Origin: Amoebophrya sp. A120
Taxonomy: Eukaryota; Sar; Dinophyceae; Syndiniales; Amoebophryaceae
Length of the DNA stretch: 64,000 nucleotides
Direction: 5' to 3'
NCBI GenBank assembly: GCA_905178155.1
Contig: CAJINV010000001.1
Span: 15,004,142 to 15,068,141 of the forward strand
The notes beneath the pieces are model-generated. The model saw only the letters and a program-made list of their open reading frames with translations, made no database searches and had not been told where the DNA came from. How positions within the stretch are numbered: the stretch's first letter is position 1; every line of letters starts with the position of its first letter. The position numbers and the translations under genes are program-made. This document shows positions 24,287-37,800 of the stretch, piece after piece.

Positions 24287-25284
24287 CTACTTCGCGGATG
24301 CAAAAAGCTTCGCCAGTAAGCTTTTTCTTTTCGGTGCCGGAGTTGACATCAGCTGGGTAATTTCCGACGTGGCCGCGTCCTCTACCTGCTCCACCGACAC
24401 CAAGCCGGGGGGAGAAACTTTCCCCCCGCCCAGCTCCCATCTCACTCGCAGCGGGTGCAGACTGACGACGATCCCCGTGTTGCCACGCTCGACTTTGAAG
24501 GCACTCCCAGTCTGCTTGGGGTTCATTTGCGTGAGTCTCTTGTTCCACTTCATCTTCATTTTAGCCACCACGGTTTGGTGCGGACGGAACGGCGGCGGTT
24601 CGTGTCCCGGAACTGGTCGCGCCATAACGGGGTAGCTGCCGCCGCCGGGGCCCCGGATTTGCTGCGGTGGTTGGGGCGGCCGGGCAGAGCTGGTGTTTAT
24701 CATTTTTCGATATTCGATGGGGCACATTACAATAAACACCTTGCATGAAGATAATCTCCAAGTCTGACTGTGTCAACGATATTTATGACGCACAACAAAG
24801 AAAACTCGTCTGTAAGATACCTGCTACTCGCCACCTGCTGTGCGTGCAAAGCAGCTCGCTGCTCCGCCAGCGAAAAGGTGCAGGCCTGGCAATTGTCAAC
24901 CGTGGGAGGATTGCGCGTGCCGCACATGGGGCAAATGAGGTGCTGCGGAGGTGGTACGGGGGAACGCGCACGCGCTGCTCCGCGGTGATCCTGCTGCTGT
25001 TCCTGCTCTTGAGCACCGCTCCATTCTTCCGCAAGCTAGTAAAACGGTTTTGATTTTCATTTTTCGTCCCATTTTGATATAAAACCGGGAGCCAGGATGA
25101 AGAAACAAGCAACAGAACTAAATGATCTCCATCGAGAAAAGTCAGTCCTTAAATAGAAAAGCACAGTCAGTACGCCCAAGTTTGCCCTGCGCAACTCCGT
25201 CCCGAACGGTCGACGCTGCCCGCACATGTCACAGGTCGCGAGGAGGTGCAGATTGTGGAAGCTGCACGTGGGACATTCCCATAC
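24287..25284 (-). CDS. protein with two RanBP2-type zinc fingers, 5' end unresolved
   Basis: Exons 25284-25174, 25035-24821 and 24689-24287 join in phase to 242 residues; the first begins at an acceptor (CGCTAG), so one or more upstream exons are missing. Finger 1 is VWECPTC then x3-N-x6-CDMC, an exact W-x-C-x2-C-x3-N-x6-C-x2-C pattern. Finger 2 is CPMCGTRN then CQAC with the same spacing. Between them is a QEQEQQQ stretch; after them come Pro/Gly-rich sequence and a basic segment (VVAKMKMKWNKRL), ending KRKSLLAKLFASAK. RanBP2 fingers bind single-stranded RNA, ubiquitin or Ran depending on residues; which applies here is not decidable. Introns are GT-AG. Confidence 0.7.
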
Positions 25285-25865
25285 CTAGCGATAATCATGT
25301 TGTTTGACTTGTAGGATAAAACTACTCGATCCCCCCGCCCCCTTGTACTAGTTTTATGAGAATACGAAAAAGTTGCAGACTCGCAGTCTACTGGGAGTGT
25401 GGCGTCTGATAGTTGCCTATCGCAGCTGCATCCTGGTCCCGATAGTTGGCGCCGGCGCCGCAGCCTTGGAGAGTGATCGTTTAGATTCAGATTCTAGACT
25501 ACATGTCATCCATAGGGATTACAGAGTCATCGATACTTCGTCCTACGATCATGCGTTTACCATCAGTGACCCTACCGGCCTACTCTGTTCGACTGGTGGA
25601 GTTGCCCAAGCGGGAACGTCGACACCAGGAACATAAACGCTAAAACTCCCATTGTATCTGTCAAACGAATGAAAGGAGGGGTGGTCAGAATTGCTCTGCT
25701 AAAAACGCGACTGCGGCAAAAAACATTTTTTTTTGTATTTTTTCCAGACCATTTACTCCTCAGGATAACCATCGTAATCCAGCCTAGTAGAACCCCGGCT
25801 ACTTTGTATTTCTCTTGAGCGTTGTCGAGGTGCATGTGCTAATTTCTAATCTCGTTCATGTTTGG
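25285..25865. other. gap with possible 5' exons of the two-finger gene
   Basis: The missing start of the RanBP2 two-finger gene should lie here. A candidate coding piece near 25580-25625 on the minus strand ends at a GTAGGG donor, but its frame cannot be fixed. A sequence at 25743-25767 resembling an introner end (CTCAGGATA) has no partner. Confidence 0.35.
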
Positions 25866-28800
25866 TCACACAAAATCAAAAACCTTGGAGAAAGCAAAAA
25901 ACTGCATCGATACCAAATGCTCGCCTGCCTCATTTGCTTGCGAAATGGGCGTGTTGTCTTCTAGTGTTTCTGTTTGTTCGGCATCCTCCGAAGCAGACGC
26001 CAAATTCTCCTCCTGGTCTGCATCGACGGTTGGTGGTGCAACCTCTGCCGCGGTGGTCGCGGGCCGCGCGGTCGCTTGCTCTGTGCCTTGCGGCGAGGGT
26101 GCCGGTGTTGGCACTCTGGCAAGCACCGCTTCCGCCTGCGCGATGAGGTGCGGATTGGAGCACGGCCCTGAGAAGTGAGTGTGAGACTTGGTGGAACTAT
26201 AATTCCTACATAGTTTGCTTTGAGTGACCTCATCTTGTTAATCCGTGGTGCGATCGAAGAGCAGCCTTACCTACTGTATGTAATTGACGCGTAGATCTAC
26301 CGTACGAGAGGTGGATAAGACATCAGACATCAGGACGCCAGACGTAAAAGTCTTATACGGAGTTCTTTCACTACCTTTGTCCAGACATTTGCGGATGTTC
26401 GCCGAGTTTTCGTCTTTCACAGCTTTTGCAAGTTCCAGCACTTTCTTTGCCTTGTCCAGCTCTTCTTTCTCTACCGCGGTGCGCTCCGCCATTAAGATCG
26501 CGGTTTGCAAGGCGATAATGTGCACATTCTCCTGCTGCATGCTGTATCTTAAGGACTCTACCGCCTCGAACCGGCGTAGCTTTTTCTTGTAGTTGGTTTT
26601 CCGGTCTTCCGGAATCTCCGTGAGAACGGCTTCCGGCAGCGATTGCATGGTCTGCAGCGACTTCCGGAGCTGGTCCGGGTCCTGCTGCTTGCACGAATCC
26701 CGGAGAGACGCCAGCACGGACCCCACCGCTTGTTTGTCCTCCCCCTGCACACCGTTCAGAATCCGGGCGTCCTCAGCGTCCGCACGCACTACAGACGAGG
26801 CGTGACTGAAGGACCGCCCGCCCATGGAAGGAATAGACTGCTGCAGCACATCCACCGCAGCTTGCTTATCTCTTTCAGTTGCAGCTGCAATCTCCTCCTG
26901 GGAAGCTGGAAGCACTTCCGCTGCTGTAACTTCGACTACACCTCCTCTGGGAGCGCCGGCGGGTGAAGCAGCAGCAGCATCATCTCGCCCAGGAGACGAC
27001 GCGTCCGGACTGCTGAAGCTCGCGCTGTCCTCCTCATCTACTCGTACTTCTCGAGCAGCGGCGTTTTGTTCCCCCGGAGAACGCAACAGAGGAACATGCT
27101 CCGTTGGAGACGACGGGAACGCAGCTCCCGGCGTGTTGATATCTTGCCGACTAGTCGTTTCATCTGCGCTGATTTTGCTCATACCGTTATTTTCTTTTTC
27201 TACTTTGTTCTCGATCGCATTTGCCTTGCTGTTGTTCTTGGCCCAGACCTCTGAAGCTGCGATGCTCTCCCCATCGGCAGCGGAGGAGCTCGATGTTTGT
27301 TCAGCAGTAGCAGACGGCTGGCCGCCTGAGGGACGACCTCCTCCGGCCTCATCCGATTGGCTGCTTTGCTGCTGTTGATTCTCTTCCTCCGAAGTGGTGG
27401 CACTCGATGAGGAAGAGGAAGCTTGGTCTGCAGCTTCTACTTCGGCAGATGGACCACCTTCAGGTTTCTTCACACCTGCACCTAGGACCACGTCCTGTAC
27501 CTGCATCTCCTGTGCATCGGCCTATCCTGTGCAAATGTGCCTAGGGGGTAGGGTAAACAAAAAAAATGTTATGAAGAAGGTGCAAAAAAGCCGGTGTTGA
27601 TGTTGGTGGTGAAGTTGGTGGCGAAGGTGGTGCCGAAGCTGGTGCCGAAGCTGGTGCCGAAGCTGGTGCCGAAGCTGGTGCCGAAGCTGGTGCCGAAGGT
27701 AAGAACAAGACTCCTCCTCATCTACCTGCTCGAAGCTATTATACGTCTACTAAGAAGCGCAAGGGTCCTTATAATTAAGACTAGATAGCATGCTGATGAT
27801 CTAGCTAATTAAATTACTATAGTCACTATCGATTTCTTTTACGTAGCGATAGGTCAGCGCGATCTACTAATAGAATTATCTGCAGCATTTCCAGCATTAT
27901 TTCGATGACAGATCTGAGAACCGACCTCCTTGATAGCTGCTGGATGTCATTGCTGCAGTGCCAGCTACAGCTGCAAATAATAGCAAAAGAAGAGATCATC
28001 CACGCGCCAAGTGCTTCACTATCTTCGTTCCGGGCACCACCTGGTGCCCGAAACGAGGATAGTGAAGAACTGGGCGTGTGGATGATCTCTTCTTCATGCC
28101 CGAAATAATGGCGCGTCTTCTTGTTCTTCTACTTCTTGTTTTGCACTACAACTGCATTCGGAATTTTATTGAGCTAGATCACAGGTGGCTGGAGTCTATC
28201 TCTGCCTATATGCTACTGACGACCCTTGCGCTTCTATTCATTCTAGATCGTGCGCGCCAGCAGAAAGTGTAGTTGTAGCAATAGGAGCAGCTGACGCACC
28301 TACTAAATATAAAGAACGTAGCTACTAGTCTCACCGACAATAAGTTTGCGGACCGATATAATAGGTAGTAGCTACATACAAAGGCCTTCGTCCGATAGCT
28401 AGCTCCCTAGCTAGTTGGCTAGCTAGCAGCCCGTCGGTCTGCTTAAATAAATAAGTGACTGCTCTTCTTGGTCTGGTAGTGTGTTGTATTTAGCATCATC
28501 GTCGTTTATCGTTATCCTACAGGTGTAGTTGGCTTATACTTTAATCAAAAAAAGCAGCTGCAGCGGCCGTCAGCATGATCGTGATCAGCGTCAACTTCGC
28601 GACCTCCGCGTGCTAGTCGCGGCCGGGCGTTCGAGCGTTTTGTGCAGCAATTGCAGGTGGGCTCCTCGCACCAGCACCAGAAGTCACGACCTCCTGATGC
28701 ATCCGCGTGATCGTCTTCATCCGCGTGACCGTCGACGTCAAAAAGTGCGACACGAGTGTCGCGAAAGTCGTGTCAAAAAGTGCAACATAACGCACACATT

Positions 28801-31800
28801 CGGAGTGCGCAAATGCGCACTATTTTTCGCAACACAAATGTCAGAAATGCAAAAAAAGCTGTATTTTTATCAGCCTAAGAATTTTGGATTTTCCTACCCC
28901 CTAGGCACATTTGCACAGGATACGGCCGCTGACGGTACAACTCCTCTTGCGCCGCCGACGGTCATTGCTGCACCACGAGGACCAAGAAGACCTTTATTTC
29001 CACCAACTTTCCACCTCGGGGTGATAGAGATAGACTCCTTCTTTATGCGTTCCAGGTCCGCGTCCAGCACTTGCATCGACCGCGGAAGACTCTCGTACTT
29101 CCGGGTCGCGGCTTCCAGCCCCGCCCTGTCATTGGGATCGCGTTGGGCCAGAAAGAGAATCACCTGCTCGAGGGTAGACCGTGGGGAGGAAAGCGGTTCT
29201 TGGTCCTGGTCTTCTACCGCTTGGTAGGGCACGGCCTCGAGGTCATGCGGAGGCGAATCGGGGCTGTCGGTGAGTCCTAGGTCATCCGCGATGACGTCCC
29301 GAGGACGAGGACCACCCGGAAGATCCTTATCCGCGGCGATGAAGTCCCGACCCACAGAAGCGGGCGTCGTTGGCTTGGGCGGGCTGACAGCAACTTCTAT
29401 TTCGGGCTTGTCGACGACGTCCTGCGTAGTTGCGCTAGTAGACCCGACCAGAACTTCTTGCTTCGCTCCGACCGATGCGGCGCGTGCGGCTCGAGCGGAT
29501 GCCTGCGCGACGGGGGAAAGGTCGAAGAGGCTTCCGTCGGAAACGAGACTGCCACCCATGCCAGGAGAGGACCCTGACGGGCCTATTGGTGGCCCTTGCA
29601 ATCTTGCCTGCTCCTCCTCTGTGTCTGCAGAAACGTCTGCCTTCTCAAAAGGCGCAACCGCAGGAGCGGAAGCCCGACTAGAGTGCTGCAGCTGTTCTGC
29701 CGCGGACGGGGCGGCCGGCGGTCCGCCTGCGTCTACAGCATCCGGGGGTGGCACCGCTGCGTCCTCTTCGTCGGATTTCGCCATCGCAGCAAAGCGCTGC
29801 TGCTCTTCGGCAGCCGCGGCTGCTTCCAGTCGTTCCTGCTCCAATTCCGCGATCGAAAGTTCGCAGGCATCCAACAGGGTCGCCAGCTTCACTTTTCCTT
29901 CGGCAAAAACCGGAACCCGTTGATCCGAAGGCGGTATACCGAGAAGCGCATCCACTTCGCTGTTCTCTGGACTGCTCCCGTGTTCGTGGTTTACAGCATG
30001 AAGAGCACCGCCGTCTTCTAGCCCAAGCTGGGCCGCCATTTTCCGGTACTCTCCCAGCGCCCTTGCGTGCTTCAGCAAAACCTCTCGGGACACAATATTT
30101 CCATTCTGCAGGTCTAGTTCTCTCTTTGTCGCTTCCACGGAACTGAGCAGGTGCGCACAGGACTCCTCGTGTTTGCGAAGAAAATTATTCGCAACAAGTA
30201 AATCGACCGGCTTCAACTTCTGGCTTGCAATCAGTGCTGTGACCAACGACGCATCCTGTGTCGCCATAGCGTTTTCCAGCCTGCGCATTACCTGCTGGTC
30301 CAGATTTTTTGTCTGTTTAGCGACCTTTTCCTTCTCCAGGAAGCTCTTCGCGCGCTCCATATCTTCAACAGCAAGACCGATGGCCAGACTGCTTTGCGAA
30401 GAAAGCGTATGTTTGTCTGCTGGTGAGGACGCAGCAACAGAAGTTTTCTTTGCGCCAGCATCACGATTGGCCTCGTTGTTCGCATTCTCTTCTATCTGGT
30501 CCACCAGCGCCTGTACACGCGCACTGTCTCCGCGCAGCATCAAAGAGACAAAGTTGATTTTCTGCCGGAGTAAAACGACCGCGTCTTTGGCTTCCAGCAG
30601 GAGCGGATGGTCGGTTTGCTCCAGTACACCCCATGCTTCTTCTGACTGCGGTGACAGCAGATGCCCGTGCAGGTTTTCGAAGTTGCTCGTAGTGTTACTG
30701 CTCCCGCTCCGGAACAAGTCTTCTTCTAGCATTGCCTGGTGCTGGCCTTCTTGCAACTTCTTACTCTCTGCACCAATGGGTGAAGACCGCGCAGTGTCGA
30801 GCAAATTCATGCTGCTCATCAAGTCCATGACTTCCCCCGGAGAAGGCGCCTTGCTGCTGTTCTCATTTTCCCCATCGCTTGCATTCTCCTGATCCAAAGA
30901 AAACATCCTCTCGTCCTCATCTATCTGCAATTCCCCTGGCCCAGCGAGCGCCCCTGTCGAGGGGACATCTACATCACGAGGACCCTTATTCATCATTTTG
31001 CCCTTCAACCCTGGCCGCGTTGCGACTTTTGGCCCTTCGGCCACCTCCGGAAGGTCAAAATTCTCGCTGTCCGAGCGGAAGAACCTTGTCTCGTTGCACA
31101 AAACCACTTGTCGCTCAAGTCGGTGTAGAATCTTCTCCAACTCTTTTGCGTCGTTCGTTTTCGATTTGTCCCGCACGTCTTGGAGGATCGCCGTCAAGCT
31201 CAGTGTGTGCTTGGCATAACTAGCCAGTTGTGCCTCCGTGTCGATGACCTTTTGCAACAGAGCCTGCTCCGCTTGCCGTACAGTTTTTTCTTCCTCCAAG
31301 GACTTCTCCGATCCCGCGGACGATGAAACACTGCGCTGCAAACTTGCCGTCCCCTCGATGGGGCTGAAGGGGGTTCCCCCTGCTGGTGATCCTGCAGAAG
31401 TTGTTCCACCACCCATAGCTGCGAGATTTGACCCCGATGCGGAGTTGCGGTTGAGTGTCCGTCGGAGGTCGCGCAAGTACGTGCGCAAATCCTGCAACTT
31501 TTCGTTTTCCAACTTCGTGAACGCGTCGGCTCGTTCGTTAGACGTGTTTGGCGGCCTACTTCTGCTAGTAGAAGAACTTGCGCTCATTCCTGCGGCCCCG
31601 AGCTTGGACGTTGTGCCTGCAAGCTCCAGGCTACGAGCCTGGTAGAGCTTCCGCACGGCGCCGAAGTCCTTCAGTTTCTGACTGGTCTCTTCCCGCTTTT
31701 TGATCGCAAAAATGTGGCGCAGTCCGCGGTCACAAAACGCCACGACTTCCGGCGCCACGTTCTTCTCCGCCTTGGTTTTCTCCAGAAGTATTTCGTCCTG

Positions 31801-34800
31801 CGAAGCGATGTCCTTCACATACTTCACTTTGAGCGCGCGGCTCGTCGCTGTCAACACGGCACTCAGGTGCTCCGCCTCAACCCGCGACTCGATGGAAAAG
31901 TTTTTGTTGTTGCGCAGGTCTTCCAGTGCGTCTGCGTCACGCTGGTGAAAAAAGTCTGCGATGCGGGCCTTCGCCACCTTCGGGCTAACCGGAGAGGCAG
32001 CTAGCGAGCTGCTACCGAGAATCGGTAGCAGCTCGTCGTTTTGCAGCTCGGTCAAAAACTCATTTTCCTCGAACGGCGCGTCGCGCACGCCGCTCGCGGC
32101 TAGTTCACGGCTGTTCTCGACCCGGGAGGAGATGTCGAACTCGCTGGACCGGTACCGGGTGTGCTCGTTACGCAGCTGCTGCAGCGACTTCTTGTCCAAC
32201 TCCTCAAAGGGTTGCAAGCCCGAGGCCTGATCCGGCCCCGCACCGGCAAATACGGGAATGAACGAGGGGGGCAACTTCGTAGGAGACGAAGATGAGCCTT
32301 GGATCACTTGCTGCTTGTTTATTTTTATTTTCCCCGGTGATTTACTCTTTTTGTCATCTTCCGGCGTCTTCCCCGCCGGGCCGCGCAGCTTCCTCTTCAA
32401 AGCGAGGGAGTTCCGTAAAGATTCTGCCTTCGCCAGCAATTCCAGTGTCCCCGCGGGGAGGGAGCTGCGGAGCTGTGTTTTCTTGGGCGGCGGAAACGTG
32501 CCGATCGCCTTCTCCAAGTCCGGCAGTGACTGCGCGGCAATCGCTCGCTCTAGAGGGACGGTGGTCATTTCCATTTCAGCCACGCGGTGTTCCACGTGCT
32601 CGAACAGGCGCAAGTCCTCCACGAGCGGTTCCATGACAAGCGGATACTCACCGCGGAGGACGATTTCTTGCGCCAGGATTCGGGCGGCCATCTCCAATTT
32701 TAGCCGCACCTGCGCCACGTAGTTGTTCGTCGTGCCGTCCTCAACAAATTTGGCAAGTTTCTCGGCCGGCACTTCCACCGGTTTGTTCACTTCCGCTTCG
32801 AACCACCGGTCTCCTTCTTCCGACGAAACTTCATCGAAGTCCGGAAAAGCGATGGCGTCGCTTTCTTGTTGCCTGGTGTTCAACATCGGGAAAGACGACG
32901 ATCCGTTCATCCCCGCCGGAGACGCCGGTGAATCAGGTGACATCACCGTTGTTGCGCTCGCCGAAGCTGGCGCCATGAACGCTTTCTCATTCCTCACGTA
33001 GCGCCGCATGCGCTCCTTCGCTGCGAGCTTCTCGGCGACACGACAAGCTAACTGCAACAACGCTCGATCTTCGTCGGTTTGCGGCACGCACTCCGTGCGC
33101 AGTTTCAGAAACTGGGGCACCGTGATGGGCATCGCGGCCAGCGGCGAAACCGGCATCGTGTTGCGGTCGAAGTAGAGGAAGGAAGGCACCGTTTCGGTCG
33201 TCAACTTCGCGTTGTCCAGCACAAATTTCTGGAGACTTTGCCGCACGTAGTTGCGCCGCCTCTCCCGCTGCCGGCGCATTTCGCCCCCGCGTCCGGTTTC
33301 CTCCTCGTCCAAGCGATCCATCACGATCTTCAAGTTTTGCGCGAACCGCGTCCCCAGCGTGTGGCTAGTGTGCACGTCCGCCGCCCGGCTGCCGCTGCTC
33401 GTCGGAAACCGTAAGAGCTGAAGCTGCCAGTGCTTGGCGCTTGTCGGGTCGACAGTGACGCGGAACGACGAAGAGGACTCGTCTGCTGTTTGCGGTTCCA
33501 ATGAAGACGGAAGGATGATTTTCTCCATCAGTACCGACCCCCTTAGGCTGACAAGCCCGTCCTTTTTCCTCACAACGCGCAGAAAGTCGCGGAGTTCTTC
33601 ACTGCTGAACACCGTTGCGCTCTTGTCCCCAGCGGCGACACTGAGGACATTCTCCATCGCCACAAAGTACTCCACGCTAAACCGGTCCGCGGCGGCCAGC
33701 CGCTCCTGTTTCGTCGCGTCTCCGCGCCGCGCGACCACCACCGGGTCGGCGGAAGTAACTAGAAGATCCCGCAAGCCGCGCGGGTCGCCCGCGGCAGTCA
33801 GTTTCCGCAATGAGGCATTTGAACGGTGAAACTCTGCCTGCTGTGCGGCGCAGAGCGCGTTTTTCTCGAAAACTTTTTGTTTCGCTGCCGGCCCTTCCCG
33901 GATAATTTGCGCAAAAAAGACATGGTCCGCTGGATCCGTGGGCGTGGCCGTCACATCCAGAGCGAAACTGCGGCTCAAATTCAACGGCCAAGAGAGCACC
34001 GTATCGGTTAGCTTCTGCCTCTCCGGCCAAGAAGTGACCGGTAGCTGCAGGTTCATGACTGTCCGCATGTACTCTGTGCAGGCTTCTTGCAGTGCCAGTT
34101 TTCCGCGAATCACAACAGGATCGCGATCGACGAGCGTTTCGTTCTTCTGGCTTATTCGCTTGACGCCCCGGTAGGCGGTCAAGGTGCGCTCTAGCTCGAG
34201 AACGTCCAGAGCCGCAGCAGCCTGGTCCAGCTCCCGCGCATACGTCGCCAGAAATTCCAGTTCCGCCTGGTCCGGATCCGGATCAAGAACATTCTTGTTG
34301 CCTACAAAATCCTCCGGCGAGAGGATTCCCTCCGAGTGCAAGTCGTACTGCTCTCCGGCTTTCGCCCACAAGACGACCACCGATGGATCCAGAGCGTGGC
34401 CGCTGTCCTTGGCCTCGCGCAGCTTCGCGGACAGCTCGGTGTACAAGGTCTGCGCAGACGAACCCGCCACCGTACCGGAAATGAAAGTATTTCCAGCGGT
34501 TTCTTGGTTAGAAGCCGTGTAAAACTTTCTTTCCTGCTCAATCTCTAGCAACACCTCCTCCAACCGGAGTGACAGATCGGTCAAACTTTTCGCCACCAGC
34601 GACGCACGATCCAGCTCTTCCGCAATTTTTTCTTCTACCGCCGCGCTCCACGGGTCCGTGTCCTCTTCTGGGAGGTCGTCCCGCCTTTGCGGCTGGTTCT
34701 CAAGCTGCACATCATCACTCTTTTGTCGACTAGCGTCGAACGTGGAAAACGTCAACCCGACATCCGGAGCGTTCGAAACGGAAAATCCCTGTTCTACTTT

Positions 34801-37800
34801 GACGCTAGACTGGCTCTCCACGACGAGGAGATCCCCCGTCCCGGAAGCCGGACCTTGCGCTGTGGTGCCCGGCGTTGCGGATGTTGTCATGTTGTTCAAG
34901 GTTCTCTGCATGCCCCCTAATGTTCCTCCCTGTTCCTCATCTGGCTTGTCGGGACTGACAGATACACTCTCCGACGCGCCACCAGTGATGCGCTGCGTCC
35001 GGTTGTACAAAGCGTAGCCGTCCAGGGGAGTGACTGCGGGAACAACGAGCTGGTGCACTTTGCTAGTACTCGTTCCTGCGCCTCTTGTTCCGTCTGGCTG
35101 CGAGACTCCTCCTCCGGCGATCCCGGGACTCATCTCTTCCCGTACTGGGTACAGGTTCAAATCCGAGGGCTGGGCAAATCCCGGCGGGTATCCGGCGCGC
35201 GGGGACACCGCCTCCTCGAGGAGACCCGAAAGGCGCATAGGCGAGGGCGAGTAAGTCATCAGGTCGAAATCCATCTTGCTCGTGCTGTCGTACTGCCGTT
35301 CGACCGACGCGTCATCGAGTTGGGACTGCCCGGCCGTCATGTTCGGGGTCAGGAAAAAGTGCTCCGCTTGGTCCTTTCGCGCAGCCGGCGTGAGTGACGT
35401 CGAGAACGCCTTGTTTGCCGCGGCTCCGGTCGTCGAGTCGTAGCTCTGCCGGATCGAAATCAAACTCGGGTCCTCGGCCTGCCGCGATGTCGCAACAACG
35501 TCCACGCCACTTTCCGTTCCACTTTCGATTCCAGCGGACGCAGTTCCTGGTGCGCGAATTTCTTCCTGCTCGCCCTCAGGTAAGAGTAAACGGAGTCTCG
35601 CCTCCTGCGGGGACTGCACGTACCGCAGAATAGCGGTAGAATCGTTCTCGAGCACCTTGAGCGCACGGGCGACGCTGGACGGAAGCTTCTCCGGTTTACT
35701 GACCGCGATTCGTCTACTGCGAACCTCTTGCAGCCGCATCATCACGGCGCTCAGTGATGCCGCTGCGTGGCCATGCTCTGCCTCACTTCCGGTCGTTTTT
35801 GCCCGCTGCTTCTCGACCACAGCGACGACGACATCGGTCTTCGCACTCTCCTCATCCAGTACTAATCCAGCGTAACTCGCCATCGCACTCCCCGGCGGCG
35901 CCTCGGCAAGCGCCGCTTCCAGAACTTTTTGCGCCTCCAAATTAGCTGCGGTCCGCGCGCGCTCATCGAAGTAGGTTCTCGTCGCCTCGTCGTCAGACAG
36001 ATGCTCCGCGCCCTCTCCGAGGTACAGACACGACCGCTCGATCGTATTCGCCATCTGCAGCACAAAATCGCCGAACAGAGCTAGCAGAGAGGCCCCCCCG
36101 CCAGTGGAGGACGCGGGTTTATTTGGTGGGAACAGCACACTGCCGCCGGAGAGAAACTTCCTGCAACGAAGCACAACCGAATCGTTCGACCCGAGTTCGT
36201 CCAGCTCTAGCAATGCCTGCATGCGCAGGGCACCCTCCTGCCGCGCGTCTCTTGTCGTGAACAGTAAGTTCTGCAGTTCTGCGCGGTGCTGCTGTTGCGA
36301 AGCCTCGAACTGCTGCAGGGTCTTCCCAATCTGTCCCACCAGACGACGATCCTCTGGAGACGGCGCCGTCTGCAGTTTTTCGTATGTGTCCCGCAGCTTC
36401 TGGGCGCCACTGCGCGTTATCCGGCCAGCTGCGAGCGAAAGCGGTGGGAGAAGAGGATCGGCACCTGCTACAGCCTGGTTGTCTGTCTCTAGCGGTCCGG
36501 CGGGCGCGTACGCGAACTCGGGCGTCAGAACCCAGGCGGCCCCAACCGCCGTCGGCGAAAACGAGGGTGCGTGCGGCCTGCAGGATCAAAGGCAAAGTGA
36601 GAAGAATACTGTCCACAGATTCAAAATGATCAACACAAAATGCAGAATGAAGCAAAACAACAAACGAACCTCTGCTCGTCCCGCTTTCCCGCCAAGTCGT
36701 CCCCCGTCAGCCACAAATCACCCAAGCCTTGCAATTCTCCCAAGGGCCTCGGACGGTCGCGATTGGTGGGACTTCGTCCGGCAGCCATCAGCAGTCTTTT
36801 GGCGTCGTCCCTGGCGCCATCTCGGATTTTCGACAAAACCGATATCGCCGCTTGCAGTTCGTGTTGGGGCACCCTTCCCGTCGAAATTTCCACCAGATGC
36901 GACAAGTATCGCATGGACTGCTCCTGTTCATCCTGTGGCGTCTCGAGGCTGAGTGACTGCAACTTTTGCTGCTGCCGAAAACTCATTGCGCCTGCCAACG
37001 GTCGGGTCGGCGTGTGCAAGTGCGCTTGGTCCACGACCCGTGTGGAGGTGGAAGGAGCACCAGCTGCCGTACCACCTCCGGCCGCAGTAGCAAAACCAGT
37101 CTTGTTGTTGTCCACCTGCTGCTGCTCCACTGCCGTCTTTACCCTTTCCGTCGCGGTGCGCAGTCGTAGCGTCGTTTCCATTTGGCCAAGCAACTCCCTG
37201 GCAGTGGGGATATCCTGTCCCGTATCTTCGACAATGTGAATCACGGCGAGGTCGGCCCCGACCCGGAGTCTCTCCGCGAGCTGCTTCAGCTCCGCCAATG
37301 GTAGCGGGTTCGGGTCGTTCGCGAACCGATTTCGGGCCTCGGCAATGAGACTCCGCAGCTGCTCCACGGCCGACTGGTTGATCTCTTCCGTGCCGAGAGC
37401 CGCGCGCGCTTTTACCAGCTCCTCGCGCAACGACGACGCGTCTTCCAGCTGGGCGGCAAGCTGCAGGCCGTCCCGAAGCTGACCGATGTTGCGGGTACGG
37501 AGCCCCTTCGTCAACGCGCTCCGGACGTCGCGCAACCGTTCCAAGTGGGTGAGCCATTCGCTGACCAGCGCAAGGCTGGCACTGTCGATCTTCTCGCCTA
37601 CAGTTCCGGAAGATGATTTATTTTCTCCTTCTAAAAGCAGCTGTTGTTGATCGCTGTAGAACTTGCGGACCTGCTTCAGATCCGTGCTTTCCAGAATGGG
37701 GAAAACCACCGGGTTCGCGTTTACCCTCTTTGCTTTTTCCAGAATCGATTCCGCTCTTGGTCGATCTTCGATCCGGTCTGCGGACAGACCGGCCGAAGTC

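Larger units (their letters stand above)
27523..28922. mobile_element. large introner, family 4 (1,400 bp)
   Basis: Perfect inverted ends, TATCCTGTGCAAATGTGCCT plus AGGGGGTAGG, with direct repeat CGGCC at 27518-27522 and 28923-28927. It separates two long open frames of the giant gene, which fuse in frame when element plus one repeat is removed. The interior holds a 12-bp minisatellite (27623-27698), a long near-perfect hairpin (27990-28092) and smaller palindromes near 28400 and 28740. The longest interior frame shows no transposase signature, so it appears non-autonomous. Confidence 0.92.

Noticed and set aside
25743-25767. An introner right end (ACTCCTCAGGATA) resembling family 3
   Set aside because: No matching left end or 5-bp repeat within 1 kb; treated as chance similarity or a relic.
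27523-28922. Transposase gene inside the 1.4-kb introner
   Set aside because: Frames inside are short and compositionally simple, and the longest runs into the neighbouring exon on the wrong strand; no catalytic motif seen.
20311-35254. Long plus-strand open frames, for example 20311-21279, 29270-29923 and 30173-30892
   Set aside because: They lie exactly antisense to XPC and the giant gene, follow the codon pattern of the opposite strand and have no recognisable domain.
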